64,000 nt of DNA. Origin: Bacteroidales bacterium (lineage in GTDB: Bacteria > Bacteroidota > Bacteroidia > Bacteroidales > GCA-2711565). The DNA lies in assembly GCA_028280405.1 (NCBI GenBank), contig JANQLW010000082.1:1-64000 (forward strand). The letters run 5' to 3'. The number at the start of each line of letters is the position of its first letter. Positions within the stretch are counted from its first letter, which is position 1. A program made the translations under genes and the position numbers. Positions 8,749-17,900 of the stretch are shown one piece after another. The notes beneath the pieces were generated by a model. That model did no database searches. It saw only the letters and a program-made list of their open reading frames with translations, and had not been told where the DNA came from.

Positions 8749-9177
8749 ATGAACTTCAAAAGATTATCTGTTGTCGGGCTTGCCTTCTCGCTTTTTAGCT
8801 TGTTTGTTTTTGCTTCTGTTTATGCAGAGAGCAAGGCAGTTGTTCCTTTGCAAATTACGTTTGAGTCTTCTTCGAATGATATGATAGAGGGAAAGATTAC
8901 TGGAACATATACAAAAAAAGATATTGAAAAAATTATGTTCACACTTGCGGGTGATTTTGATGGAGATGGTGACAGAGAAAAGCACGAATTCCATTTTGAT
9001 TGGGAGGAAAGGTATCGGGAGAATGGCGATGTATTCTTCACTTTCAAATTTAACTTGGCTCACGTTGGAGTTGCGACAAATTTTTTGTTCATGGGCGAGT
9101 TTTTGAACGCAGAAGCAAAGAGAGTGGCGGGTGGAACTATGTTCCGTTTTTTTAGAACAGCAGAGATTTTAGAATAG
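8749..9177 (+). CDS. Secreted protein of unknown family
   Basis: 142 residues with a clear Sec signal peptide (hydrophobic LAFSLFSLFVFASVYA, then ESKA). The mature part is a small beta-rich domain containing FDGDGDREKHEFHFDW, reminiscent of calcium-binding DxDxD loops. I do not recognise a family. Its N-terminal half resembles the start of the mature part of the next protein (…ITFESSSNDMIEGKITGTYTKKDIEKI against …VGFESARRGIVSGNVTGAVLRDDLAEI), so the two are paralogues. Base composition is richer in G+C than the surrounding element. Confidence 0.75.
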   Translation: MNFKRLSVVGLAFSLFSLFVFASVYAESKAVVPLQITFESSSNDMIEGKITGTYTKKDIEKIMFTLAGDFDGDGDREKHEFHFDWEERYRENGDVFFTFKFNLAHVGVATNFLFMGEFLNAEAKRVAGGTMFRFFRTAEILE

Positions 9178-9186
9178 GAGAAATTT

Positions 9187-9215
9187 TTGAGTTTTTTCGG
9201 AAAAAAGTTTACACT
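9187..9215 (+). promoter_or_regulatory. Sigma70-type promoter TTGAGT-17-TACACT
   Basis: This is the third copy of the 29-bp promoter layout (TTGA to ACACT). It lies 23 bases before ATG 9238, which argues that 9238 and not the TTG at 9187 is the true start of the following gene. Confidence 0.5.
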
Positions 9216-9237
9216 GCTTTCCGAAATAAAAATAAAC

Positions 9238-11883
9238 ATGAATCTCAAAAAACTACTGGTTTTCAGCATTGCCGGCTTTATGGCGGGTCTGTTTTTCGTG
9301 GTTTCCTCGCATGCACAGGAGAAGCCGGTTGTCAAAGTACAGACGAACGAAGTTTCTTCTTTGACAGTTGGCTTTGAGTCTGCTCGTAGGGGCATCGTTT
9401 CAGGGAATGTCACGGGGGCGGTACTTCGAGATGATTTAGCAGAGATTATTTATAAAATAGAGGCGTATCCTGACAGGGACGAAGTGTGGAAGAAAAAAAT
9501 TCAATGGAACGAAGCCTTGCGTGAAGGGGAAAGTGTAACGATTCCTTTCCAGTTCGATCTTTCAGAAATAGCCATCACCGAGAAATTCATCTTCTCGGTA
9601 GATATTATAGACAGACGGGGAGAATTGATTGCGAGTGGGGCAAGTGGCGGACAAATTCCTCCGCAATTTACAGAAGTGAGAACCGCGTCAATTCAAGATT
9701 TGGAAATAACAACACAAGGGACAGTGCAGGCTTCATTTGTTTTTGTAAATGGGAATGAAAGCCAAACAGTAAAGCCGGAATTAATGCTTCGGGAGCATTC
9801 GGTAGATGGTGACAGGCTCTTCGCACTGACAGGGGAAGAAGTTGAACTCGGTGTCGGAACAAAGCATACATTTTCTTTTTCCTTTGATCGTCCGGCAGAA
9901 CCGGAATTATACATTGTTGAAGTGCGAGTTGTAAGTGACAAGAATAAACCCGTCACGGGATATTTGAGAGATGAGTTTTTGATAGAAGGAGATTTTGCAG
10001 AAATCAATTCAATTCACATTACCCCTGATAGAGCAATGGAAGCGGGAGAAACAGCAGACTTTGCAGTGTCGGGAGTAGTGGACAATGAAAGAGGAGCTTT
10101 GGAAATGAATTTTAAGGCGTTTCTTTTGCCGGAGAAAGAAGGTGAAAAACCATTGCAGGAAACTAGAGCATTTACCGCGGAAGGAAATCAGTTCACAGAG
10201 ACGTTTTCTTTTCTCATGCCACGACCAACGAAAGAATTAAACGTGTTTGTACAGATTTCCCGTGATGGAAATGTGATTGAGGAAAAAGCCATCACCTACC
10301 AAACACAGAAGATTCCGGCCAGTTTCCTTGTGGATATTCCCCAAAAGGTGATCAAAAACTACGGAGAAGGAGGATTTGAACTCTGGATGGCAGTGGTGTT
10401 AGCGGTGGCAATTATTATTTTTTTGATAGCCAAACTCCATCGCAAGAAACAATTTCACATTTTCTTGCTTTTGCTTACTTCCTGTTTGAGTTTTTCCGTT
10501 GCTCACGGAGCTTGGAAGATGGATTGGTATTCTCCGACAAGCGGAACTATTTTTAACCCGACTTCGAACGAAGGATTTGAGACTATCGTATTTCAGGGAA
10601 GGATTTATGATGATAGTCTGCCTCCAAAGGGCTATTTTCAGGGAGATTTGACTTCGGTAAAAGTGGAACTGATAGGAGGACAAACACTCACCAAATATAT
10701 TCCTGTGGAAGATGTAACCATAGGAGCCGAAAGAAGCTATATTTTTGATTTGAATTTAACCGACACAGAATTTGCCTCCATTACCGAAGGAGACTGGAAC
10801 GCACAAATAACGTTTGAGGATTCGGGACAATCTTCGGCAGTCCAAACTACTTGGGATGGAACAATAGGCATTGATATGACACCGCCGGAAATTACTTTTT
10901 CCTACACGCCCGACACATTTACCAGTGAATCGGTGGCGGTAAGTATTTCTTGCACGGATAATAAAGCGGGATGTTTAGATCAAAATGTATATCCTTATTG
11001 GGAACAATACGCTCCTTTTGATCTTTCTGTGTTAGGGAACTTCTCAAATGCTTTTGAGAATGGAACAAGGGGCTATTCCATTTGTGATACAGTAGGCAAC
11101 TGTACTTCTACCGATACAGAAAAAATAAGCATTGATTTGTACGACCCTGTTGCTCCAAATCTTTCCGGCGGGATAACCATAGAACGGGAGGGGCTTCCTC
11201 TGTTGAAGGGTGAAGGCGGATTTGCAAACAATATTTTGTCAGCCGATGACACGTTAAGACTTTCTCTTGTCGGAGTCGAAGATTCCACCGAAGGCGAAGC
11301 TATCGAGCAAGACGACCATGCCTGCGGACGAGAGGCAACGGACGACACGTTTCTTGCCGAGAATATACAGGTGTCTTTTGATGTGGTTTCCAGTGAGCAT
11401 TTTTCTGGGGCATGGGTAGGAAGGCAACGAAATGGGGGCGGTTTAAGGACTTTTAAATTCTTCAATGCAGAAGGGTTGGGTGCATATACTTACAGTGGAA
11501 CTGTTGTTGAAGGGAGTGAATACAAATTTGAATTGATGATAAAAACGGGAGAAGGGGAAGATGATTTTGAAAGTACGCGTAAAAAAGATGATCCGGGGCT
11601 TTCCATTGGCGAAACATGGAACGGAACATTAGGGAAAGACACACCTTATGAAACGCAAATCAGTAATTTTACCGCTACCATTGAACCCAATTCCCAGCGT
11701 TGCATGGCAAAATACTTTGTCTGTCCTATCAATTACCCTTCCGGTGGTGGGAGTCCTTACCGGAAAGAAATGACCGAGTTTATTGATAGTCAAACCTGCG
11801 CAGATTTACAAGAACATGATTGGACGGATGTTCCTACGTGTGGATTTCCGTTGACGTTTCCGTTTACGCTGGAAGATTGCTAA
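9238..11883 (+). CDS. Large secreted/membrane-anchored protein, apparently two secreted proteins fused
   Basis: 881 residues from ATG 9238; the reading frame extends upstream to a TTG at 9187, but the promoter and the signal peptide (KLLVFSIAGFMAGLFFVVSSHAQ) fix this start. Residues about 25-380 are beta-rich domains. A membrane anchor (WMAVVLAVAIIIFLIAKL) at about 381-399, ending in basic HRKK, is followed at once by a second signal-like hydrophobic stretch (FHIFLLLLTSCLSFSVAHG, about 405-423) and a new extracellular region with Ig-like and cysteine-containing segments. Taken together, this looks like a C-terminally anchored protein fused to a second Sec-exported protein. It is G+C-richer than its neighbours and probably transferred. 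Function unknown. Confidence 0.8.
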   Translation: MNLKKLLVFSIAGFMAGLFFVVSSHAQEKPVVKVQTNEVSSLTVGFESARRGIVSGNVTGAVLRDDLAEIIYKIEAYPDRDEVWKKKIQWNEALREGESVTIPFQFDLSEIAITEKFIFSVDIIDRRGELIASGASGGQIPPQFTEVRTASIQDLEITTQGTVQASFVFVNGNESQTVKPELMLREHSVDGDRLFALTGEEVELGVGTKHTFSFSFDRPAEPELYIVEVRVVSDKNKPVTGYLRDEFLIEGDFAEINSIHITPDRAMEAGETADFAVSGVVDNERGALEMNFKAFLLPEKEGEKPLQETRAFTAEGNQFTETFSFLMPRPTKELNVFVQISRDGNVIEEKAITYQTQKIPASFLVDIPQKVIKNYGEGGFELWMAVVLAVAIIIFLIAKLHRKKQFHIFLLLLTSCLSFSVAHGAWKMDWYSPTSGTIFNPTSNEGFETIVFQGRIYDDSLPPKGYFQGDLTSVKVELIGGQTLTKYIPVEDVTIGAERSYIFDLNLTDTEFASITEGDWNAQITFEDSGQSSAVQTTWDGTIGIDMTPPEITFSYTPDTFTSESVAVSISCTDNKAGCLDQNVYPYWEQYAPFDLSVLGNFSNAFENGTRGYSICDTVGNCTSTDTEKISIDLYDPVAPNLSGGITIEREGLPLLKGEGGFANNILSADDTLRLSLVGVEDSTEGEAIEQDDHACGREATDDTFLAENIQVSFDVVSSEHFSGAWVGRQRNGGGLRTFKFFNAEGLGAYTYSGTVVEGSEYKFELMIKTGEGEDDFESTRKKDDPGLSIGETWNGTLGKDTPYETQISNFTATIEPNSQRCMAKYFVCPINYPSGGGSPYRKEMTEFIDSQTCADLQEHDWTDVPTCGFPLTFPFTLEDC

Positions 11884-11886
11884 CAG

Positions 11887-11922
11887 AAAAAACCGACCCC
11901 GCTTTGCGGGACCGGTTTTAAA
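11887..11922. terminator. Bidirectional terminator between convergent genes
   Basis: AAAACCGACCCCGC and GCGGGACCGGTTTT pair around a TTT loop with a two-base internal mismatch, with A and T runs on either side. It serves both the secreted protein gene and the protease gene. Confidence 0.85.
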
Positions 11923-11949
11923 TAAACGCTTTTGACAGTTTTAGATGTA

Positions 11950-14172
11950 CTACTTTTTTTTGACGTTAAAATTTACCTTTTTGCTAGACGTTACTTCCAA
12001 ACGATATTTAGAAGTTTCGTACTGAGAAAAATCGGTGCTTGTATTACTATTGGAAATGGTTTTAGAATCTACCACCTTTCCGGTGGCAATTTCCACAACT
12101 TCCAACGTCAAGGTTACACCGCTCGGAAGTTCTGTGATGGTAATAATACCGATCACCCCTCCGCCTTGTGTGACAGAAGTTTCCTTGGTAATATTTCCAC
12201 TCTTCACTATAACCTTCGCGGTGCGTGGGGATGAAGTGGTGTTTTGGGTCGCGGAAATTTTGATCTTTCCGTTTCCGGTCTCACTTGTAGGCGAAACGGA
12301 CAACCAATCACCTCCTGAAACGCTAGCCGTCCAGTCTCCATTGCACGTAATATCGACATCTTCTGAGCTTTCGGCATTGTCAAATGACAAAGTCGATTTA
12401 CTGAGTTCCAAAATTGCTCCTGCTTCGGCTTGCGTCAACGTAAAGGCTTCCGCTAAGTCATCGCCGGAAATTGTAAATTCATCGGTACGGGGAGACGTTA
12501 CAGTGTTCTCCTGATGGGTAATTTTTAGGGTCGCATCTCCTGTTCCACTCATAGGCTCGACAGAATACCACTCGGCAACATCTGTGATTGTCCAGCTTAC
12601 ATTGGCTGTAATAGTCACATTAATTGTTCCTGACGCTGACGAAACACTAGCAGATGTTGGATTTGCTTCGAGTGACTTGGTCGCAGCGGCTTGATTGAGT
12701 GTGAAGCTTTGAGATTCTCCTTGACCGGAAATACTAAACATTCCCGTCCGAGGAACAATCTCGGAATTGTCCGTGTAAGTCACTTTCAATTCTGCACTTC
12801 CCGTTCCCGTCATTGGCTCAACAGTTATCCAGTCGGGGACACCGCTCACACTCCAATCAAGATTGGAAGTAAGAGCAATGTAAATTGTTCCCGCTTCTGA
12901 GGGAACATCTTCCGAACTTTTATCCGTTGAAAGAATCGGCTCACTCACCACGATTTCGATTGTCTTGGTATCCTCTCCGTCAAAGTTATTCACCCGCCTG
13001 GTGACTGTGTACATCCCAGCTTGGGTGTATTGATGGTTTGGATTCTTTTCACGAGAACTCGTTCCATCCCCGAAATCGGTGTAGTAGTCCTCAACGTCTC
13101 CACTGGATTGATCGGTAAAATAAATCACCTCGTCAACGACAGGGTTTTGTTTACTCACCGAAAAATCAGCCGTTGGAAGAAACATCGCTTTGAGTTCCCA
13201 TCCAATCGTTTCCAACATCCGTTTTGTAATCCATCCAATATCGGTGTAGATTATTTCGATATTGTAAAATGGAGTCAATAACTGATTTGACGAAAACTCA
13301 TACATTCGGTCTACATGACGAATCGCCGACCCTACATAAGAATCTGGGGCGTATAGTTCCACCATATAACCGGATGGGGTCGTGAGTTCAAAAAAAGCAT
13401 TGCCGGAGGTATAATAGGCTTTGAGAGCCTCATTTCCGTCTATGTTTTGCCACACCACATTTCCATCAATATCGCGAAGGTAGCGATCAAAAATAAAAGG
13501 GGCTCCTGCATCTCCTAACGTATAAAAAGGGCCATCTTGATTTGCCGAACTTGCAAATCCCATGCCATGCACGAACTCATGCATTATAATATACATGAGA
13601 TTTCTGTTGCTTCCGGCACTACCTCCACTGGTCGATAAATCCCACGTCTTGGCGGAATTAAACTGAATTTCAATGTCGAAGTCCGTCCCGTTAGAATTCT
13701 CGCCATTAGGCAGGTTTTCCAAAAGGAATGCAGGATACCACGTACCCGTAATAGGGTCTATCAAACCTGTCAAAACCCAATCAATCGTCGTGCTCCCGAG
13801 CACATCATCTCCGAGAAAGTCACTATCAATAATTCTGATTTTGACAGGATTGTCGCCATTTGAAATATTGAAGTCTTCGACTGCATGCGTTAGTCCGGCT
13901 TTGATGGCGGTCTTTTGAGAGGAAGTAATTGTCCCTCCCCATGTAATATTGAAATCACATCCGCCAAGTTCCACAGATTCCTCAGTGGTTTTGAGGGTGC
14001 TTTTCAACGTTGGAGTCGGTACGATCCGCTCAGTTCCATCAGCCATTCTTTCGGTTGTCACTTTTTTCCGTTGGTAGATTGTCTGGCTATTTCCTTCCAG
14101 ACCGACAAAAAGCATCATGACGGAAAAAGCCGTCATGAGTACGCTTTTCTTCATGATGTTTTGTTTTTTCAT
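11950..14172 (-). CDS. Secreted zinc metalloprotease with PKD and three BACON domains
   Basis: 740 residues from ATG 14172 (MKKQNIMKKSVLMTAFSV…), chosen because a signal peptide follows; the open frame extends upstream to 14334 without one. The catalytic motif HEFVHGMGF is at about 198-206. A PKD domain (DFSVSKQNPVVDEVIYF… DFGDGTSS, about 337-410) is followed by three BACON-type repeats (… NWDWSVSGVPDWITVEPMTG-like, about 414-660) and a C-terminal beta domain. BACON domains are typical of Bacteroidota surface proteins and are thought to bind glycans or mucin. A secreted or surface protease is likely; no Por-type sorting domain is evident. The substrate is unknown. Confidence 0.85.
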   Translation of the reverse strand: MKKQNIMKKSVLMTAFSVMMLFVGLEGNSQTIYQRKKVTTERMADGTERIVPTPTLKSTLKTTEESVELGGCDFNITWGGTITSSQKTAIKAGLTHAVEDFNISNGDNPVKIRIIDSDFLGDDVLGSTTIDWVLTGLIDPITGTWYPAFLLENLPNGENSNGTDFDIEIQFNSAKTWDLSTSGGSAGSNRNLMYIIMHEFVHGMGFASSANQDGPFYTLGDAGAPFIFDRYLRDIDGNVVWQNIDGNEALKAYYTSGNAFFELTTPSGYMVELYAPDSYVGSAIRHVDRMYEFSSNQLLTPFYNIEIIYTDIGWITKRMLETIGWELKAMFLPTADFSVSKQNPVVDEVIYFTDQSSGDVEDYYTDFGDGTSSREKNPNHQYTQAGMYTVTRRVNNFDGEDTKTIEIVVSEPILSTDKSSEDVPSEAGTIYIALTSNLDWSVSGVPDWITVEPMTGTGSAELKVTYTDNSEIVPRTGMFSISGQGESQSFTLNQAAATKSLEANPTSASVSSASGTINVTITANVSWTITDVAEWYSVEPMSGTGDATLKITHQENTVTSPRTDEFTISGDDLAEAFTLTQAEAGAILELSKSTLSFDNAESSEDVDITCNGDWTASVSGGDWLSVSPTSETGNGKIKISATQNTTSSPRTAKVIVKSGNITKETSVTQGGGVIGIITITELPSGVTLTLEVVEIATGKVVDSKTISNSNTSTDFSQYETSKYRLEVTSSKKVNFNVKKK

Positions 14173-14665
14173 AATATGTACAATTTTTATGTTTTCATTT
14201 TCTGTTCTTTGCCATGTTGCTACCCACAAGCATGAGCAGAACCATGACAAAGCCAGTCGGAAAACAAAAAAATCGACAGGGATTATTGCGTAGTCATCTA
14301 TGGTGTCAAAGAGCGCGTCCTGCAACCGGCTCAAAACGATTTTTCAAAAAGAATTTCTAAAAGATGTGTTTTGGGCGAGGCTAGACAGAAACAGTCTATT
14401 ATTGAACAATAGACATTTGTATTTTTACCACAAATAAAGCTGAAAGTCAATTTTTTCCCTGTCAAAATCTGGCTTCTAAAGTTGTGAATTATTAATGCGT
14501 TTAGTCGTTTGAATCTTCGGCATGAAAACCAGAAAATCAAGGGGGATGTGAAAATTTGTATTTGAGGGTTTGCAGTAAAAAAAGCCACGTGTAATACATA
14601 TCAATTCGATTTATTACCCCGAGGCTCTAAAGGTGGGTTTGTAAAAAAATTAGGGCGACAAAAAA
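14173..14665. other. Intergenic region without a supportable gene
   Basis: Between the protease start and the structured RNA I see no convincing protein or RNA. The leftward frame at 14331-14588 has no signal, start context or recognisable composition. The protease promoter should lie between 14173 and about 14300. Confidence 0.4.
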
Positions 14666-14836
14666 GGGCGTGAACCTCTGCTTATTCAACTAGCAGAGGT
14701 ACCGCAAAATACCAGAGTAGAACTGAAATAAGCATAGAGAACACGCCCTATACAGGCGCATTACTATGTAACGTCTCTCTACTCTTTAAAAATTTGCGGT
14801 TTTCTGCTAGAGAGTTAATAGCAACGCTATTTTTTA
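14666..14836 (+). ncRNA. Structured noncoding RNA with pseudoknot and terminator
   Basis: Several perfect complementary blocks define one RNA. GGGCGTG (14666-14672) pairs with CACGCCC (14742-14748). ACCTCTGC/GCAGAGGT (14674-14681/14693-14700) is a local hairpin. ACCGCAAA (14701-14708) pairs with TTTGCGGT (14793-14800), and inside it AGAGTAGA (14714-14721) pairs with TCTACTCT (14778-14785). The first helix crosses the last two, giving a pseudoknot. A further GCTTATT/AATAAGC match and an alternative CTAGCAG/CTGCTAG pairing suggest a second conformation. An ATAGC/GCTAT hairpin with a T run ends it. No open reading frame explains it. Class unknown. Confidence 0.65.
14817..14836 (+). terminator. 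Rho-independent terminator of the structured RNA
   Basis: ATAGC-AAC-GCTAT followed by five or more T. It fixes the strand and 3' end of the RNA. Confidence 0.7.
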
Positions 14837-14982
14837 TATGTCGTTATTTTTTTCTATTCGATAGGCTTTTGATTTTTGATGTGAAACAAAGTTAAAAAAA
14901 TTACAGATGAAAATATTTACTGCTGAAAATGTGCATAAATCTATACATAAATTTGATTTTTTATTATAATAAAGATGTCTCT

Positions 14983-17900
14983 CTAAATCATCTTTATTTT
15001 TTTTTGAAACTTTTCTGCTTCCTCTTTCCTGTTAGAATTCTCCAATAACGAAATATAATTTTTGTAAAATACCTCTTTCAGCGAGCTATCTTCAATAAAA
15101 TGATTTATCCCATTTTTGTAAGCAGCTTCTGCTTTTTCAGGTTGGTTTAGCCCAATATGATATGCATAAGCCAATAGGGCCCACCATTCCCCAGAATAGT
15201 TTTTCACATTCAAGACTTTTTCTATAACAGTAACCGCTTTATTGTAATCTTTAGTTGAAAAATACATATCTCCGAGTTTTTCCCAAATTTTACATATAAA
15301 GATTTCTTCATCTTTACATTCTTTCATAGCCTTTTGATAAAAATCCTCTGCTTTCTGATACTGTTTTAGATGGTTATAAGCATCCCCTATTGAAGTCAAC
15401 AATTCCCTTTTAGACGGATTCGTATATGAAAGCTTAAGGAGTTCTTTGCTTGCATTTATTGTTTTGATGTCATCTCGCATACACTTTAAATATAAATCAT
15501 ACAGTCTTTCCCAGCACTTACGGAACCAATAGACATCTCCCGTTGTAATATCTAGCAGTTTTAAATATATGCCTTCAGCTTCTGAATATTTTTTTAAGTA
15601 CTTATGATTAATTACTCCTGCCTCAAATAAGTATGTTTTATTTTTGTAATTTTTATATGAATCATTGCTATTAATATTCTTACTTAAACATTGATAGATT
15701 TTAATTGCTTCATCAAATCTATAAAGTTGTTTTGTATAAAGTTTCGCTAATTGAACCCAAGCATATTCATAATCCGGATCAATAAGTAATGCTTGCTTAT
15801 AAGCATACTCTATTCTAATTAAGTCAATTCCTTGTTTTAGCTTTCTATCCGCCCAGATTAACCAGGGGAATGGGTTCTGGCTGTATTTTAAACTTCTATG
15901 AAGTTCATCAATATCGCTATTGTAACAAAGCGCAAGGATTATTGGATATAACTCTCCATAACGTTCTTCATTCTTCAATTTTCTCCCACCTTCAATATCA
16001 AAATAGCTTTTTATTAACTTTTGCTTTTTAGCCATCAAAAATAACTGTGCAACAGACTGACTGTTAAGAATTGAGCTTAATTCCTGAGTTGATTTTTTAT
16101 TAAATGATATTATTTTCTTTAGGGATTGTTTATTTATATACTTCAGGGAATTGTACAATAGATAATACAGTCCATCAGATAATTTTGTTTCTTCTATCCA
16201 TCTTCTTTTTTTAAAAAATGATTTTAAAGATGACCTCCTTTTTATTGCCCTTTTTTCAACATATTCCTCAATTTCACCATTTTTAATAGGAATACTATAA
16301 GCATAAGGTTTTGTGAAAAATTTCCTTTTATTTATAGAAAAAAGCTTTTGATCATATTTGATTTGTTTTTGAATAATAGTATCAAAATTCATACACTGCA
16401 GAAAATGTATATTACCCGACTTATCTCCAGCAATTATTTCATTTTGATTTCCTATTGTCGCATACATAAAATCAGAATCACCATTGTAATAAGCTAATTT
16501 TTTTTTCTTTCCAATATCATACACTTGGAGTTCGTGTTTTTTGTTTATTAAGCAAAGGGAAAAGTCAGGAGAAACGTTAAGGGGGACGCCGCTTATACTA
16601 GTTATATGGTCTCGTTTTTGATTTAATATGTTAATTTTTTGTATTGAATTATTAGATAATTTAATCAGGTGTTCTTCGCATTCATCAAAGTAAATGGTAT
16701 CTTTTTCCCCACTATTTAAATAGATGTCTGTAAATACATCTTTTTCTAAATCCCAAAGCTTTGAATAAGTCCTGCCTGTTGCAATAAATAAGTATTTTCC
16801 AGTCAATGAGAGAGCGTAATTGTATATTTCTCCGATATCTTCAATTATTTTCCTCGGTTTATAGCTTTGGATATTAAACAGCTGGATACTTTTATTCAAT
16901 AATACAACAAAATGTTCTTTATCATTCAATGGGATTAATTCAACATCATACAAAGCTTCAAAATGATACGATTTAATGAAATAGCCACTGTCAATATACC
17001 ACAAATGGGCACCATGCTTTGTAGCAGACAACATCAATTCTCTATTTAACATTATTACAATATCCAACACCTCGTGTTCATCGATCATATGCTTCAACAG
17101 AACTCCATTATTTAGGTCCCAGATTTTTATTGATTTATCTTTGGAAGCAGAAATAAATATTTTTTTTTCAGTGTGATATAACACTTTAACAATGTCATCT
17201 TCATGGGCTTTTATATAAAAAAGGACTTTATTTGTTTTCAATTCATGAATCAAAATTGTCTTCCCCGTCGCAGAATATGATATAACCCTATTTTCTGAAG
17301 GAATAGAGATAATTTCAGTTACCGCTTTATTATGAGATTCTTTAATTTGTTGAGCAGGAGTGTTTTTGTTTTTTGCGACTTCATCTAAAGAAATGTCCCA
17401 TATTCGTACTAAACCATTTGTTTGTAGGCAGATAAATTTTTGTTTATTCCTTAAATATTTAGATTGGATGGCATTATCTGCTTGTATTTCTAAGAAATTT
17501 GATCTTTCGCCAGTTTCGGTATTTAAAAGCCAGAAATTTGAATCCTTTTCTAATAATATATATACAGAGTTATCAATGGATGAAACAGGTACTCCAAGTT
17601 CAATACTATAAGACTTAATCTTTTCTTGTGTTTCAATATCCCAAAGAATAATTTCTTTTGTATTAGCACTAATAAACCGTTTTTTTTCAAACAGGGGTAC
17701 GAATGCTTGTGTATCTGTCAACGCCAATGCTTGCTGTGGATCATCCATATCAATAATATCAGCTGTGGTAAAAGACTTTTCGACTCTTTTTCTTGAAAAA
17801 TCCCAAAGTGTTGTTGCTGTAGTTGTTGATAGGAAAACTTTCGTAGCTTGGTATGATCTTATCGATTCTATTGAAAGATTAATGACTTGGCTGAGGTCAG

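Noticed and set aside
14331..14588. 85-codon leftward frame upstream of the protease
   Set aside because: No signal peptide, motif or plausible composition; probably chance in the promoter region.
14666..14836. HDV-like or twister-type ribozyme for the pseudoknotted RNA
   Set aside because: The order of helices does not match: there is a hairpin between the first two crossing strands, and no recognisable catalytic core.
14666..14836. CRISPR/tracrRNA or retron interpretation
   Set aside because: No repeat-spacer array, Cas gene or reverse transcriptase is present anywhere in the window.
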